Below, piece by piece: positions 62,966 to 64,000 of a stretch of DNA of 64,000 nt. The translations under genes were made by a program, and so were the position numbers. The stretch lies in NCBI GenBank assembly GCA_030756895.1, contig JAVBIX010000009.1, forward strand, positions 42,839 through 106,838. The letters are read 5' to 3'. The notes below the pieces were generated by a model. That model had not been told where the DNA came from, did not search any database, and saw only the letters and a program-made list of their open reading frames with translations. Within the stretch, counting starts at the first letter, position 1. Every line of letters starts with the position of its first letter. Source of the stretch: Synechococcus sp. SP2 MAG (GTDB taxonomy: Bacteria > Cyanobacteriota > Cyanobacteriia > PCC-6307 > Cyanobiaceae).

Positions 62966-63388
62966 ATGACAGCGATTCAATGCCGATACACCGGTGACTT
63001 GCACTGCACGGCTCAGCACGGACCCTCGGGCACCGTCCTCAACACCGATGCACCAACGGATCATGACGGCCTTGGCGAAAGCTTTTCGCCGACTGACCTG
63101 CTGGCGACAGCCCTTGGAACGTGCATCTTGACGATCATGGGGATCGCAGCACGGCGCCGCGGCTGGGACCTCGTTGACGCCAACGTCATCGTCGAAAAAA
63201 CAATGACGAGCGAGGGACCGCGACGCATTGAAAGCCTTCAAGCTCAGATCAGCCTCCCTGTTTCCCTTAGTCAGGAACAAAAGGCCTTGTTGAAGCGGGT
63301 CGCGAATGATTGCCCTGTTAAACGAAACCTCGACGCTTCAATCACGATTGATTTGATCTGGAGCGACGCAAGTTCTACGGCTCTTTAG
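62966..63388 (+). CDS. OsmC-family protein
   Basis: LGESFSPTDLLATALGTCILTIMGIAARRRGWDL, NDCPVKRNLDASITI. Confidence 0.88.
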   Translation: MTAIQCRYTGDLHCTAQHGPSGTVLNTDAPTDHDGLGESFSPTDLLATALGTCILTIMGIAARRRGWDLVDANVIVEKTMTSEGPRRIESLQAQISLPVSLSQEQKALLKRVANDCPVKRNLDASITIDLIWSDASSTAL

Positions 63389-63424
63389 TTGCTTGATCAA
63401 CGCCATCTAGGCGAGGAGATTTTG

Positions 63425-63910
63425 ATGAGACTCCAATTCATTCCGATTCATGTCTTTCGCGAAACACCGTCTGTCACCTTTTTCGATGCAGGTGTGTCAG
63501 GCACCAATGGAACAGATGTTGTTGTCCATAGGGGTGCAGCGACGTCACCACCTGATGCGAATGGATTTGAGCAGTACTACGTCCACCAGCATCAAGTCGA
63601 TCACAATTTGGTGCTCGAGGGACAGCGCACCTTTGTCCTTTTGAACCCTGCATGGCACCAGTCCCATCACGTCATTCATCTGATCCGGGAGATGGGTGCG
63701 CTTCAGATCCCTGTAGGTACCTATCACCGCTCAACGTCTGGGGAAACGGGGAGCATGGTGTTGAACCAGTCTCTGCGTGATTCCCAATTCGATTTCAAGA
63801 CCGAGTTCATTCCCGTGAGCTTGGAGGAGCGAGAAGATCTCCGTCAGGCACAATCTTCCGTTCCATGGGTATGGAGTTGGAAAGACGGTCACATTTGCCG
63901 GTCTCATTGA
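63425..63910 (+). CDS. Hypothetical protein
   Basis: 161-aa ORF MRLQFIPIHVFRETPSVTFFDAGVSGTNGTDVVVHRGAA... co-directional with the OsmC gene. Confidence 0.65.
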   Translation: MRLQFIPIHVFRETPSVTFFDAGVSGTNGTDVVVHRGAATSPPDANGFEQYYVHQHQVDHNLVLEGQRTFVLLNPAWHQSHHVIHLIREMGALQIPVGTYHRSTSGETGSMVLNQSLRDSQFDFKTEFIPVSLEEREDLRQAQSSVPWVWSWKDGHICRSH

Positions 63911-64000
63911 TCTGATTGCTTGATTGCTCTGGCTCAAGGCCTGTAATCACTTCTTCCAAGTTGTTGACCAAAAGAAGCCAGCGCACAAAAAAGCCCCCTC

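Noticed and set aside
1-64000. CRISPR arrays, toxin-antitoxin, restriction-modification, retron/CBASS or other defence modules
   Set aside because: No regularly spaced direct repeats and no characteristic nuclease, RT, methylase or cyclase motifs were seen in any ORF.
63986-64000. Start of a possible terminator hairpin (AAAAAAGCCCCCTC) at the window end
   Set aside because: Cut by the window edge; the second arm is not visible.

Overview
The window reads as a stretch of core chromosome from a marine picocyanobacterium (Synechococcus/Cyanobium-like). Evidence: psbI, psbN, psbH, psbO, crtR, ntcA, Ycf20/Ycf66 and several cyanobacteria-specific DUF families, with dense and often overlapping gene packing. 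Most genes are housekeeping: murJ (truncated at the left edge), glyA, cinA, leuCD, pth, rph, dcd, thyX, glmM, trmB, ileS, gatC, pyrB, coaBC, sat, ftsH and aroC. I found three tRNAs (Arg-ACG, Leu-UAG, Ala-CGC). I saw no CRISPR array, rRNA, IS element, prophage or recognisable defence system. The most interesting part is the right end (about 53.9-62.9 kb). It is a compact compatible-solute region holding glycine betaine synthesis (two methyltransferases), a divergent ProVWX-type betaine transporter, and a glucosylglycerate module (GpgS-like synthase, GH13 phosphorylase, GpgP-like phosphatase). The betaine intergenic region carries two perfect inverted repeats upstream of the methyltransferase operon. 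Other points of interest: a GH38 alpha-mannosidase between psbI and psbN/psbH, a protein with a histone H1-like tail, a 3-methyladenine glycosylase with no canonical start codon for its N-terminal motif, and several unlisted small ORFs, including an overlapping 28-aa/48-aa pair. All functional calls come from recognising protein sequence by eye; no database search was run.
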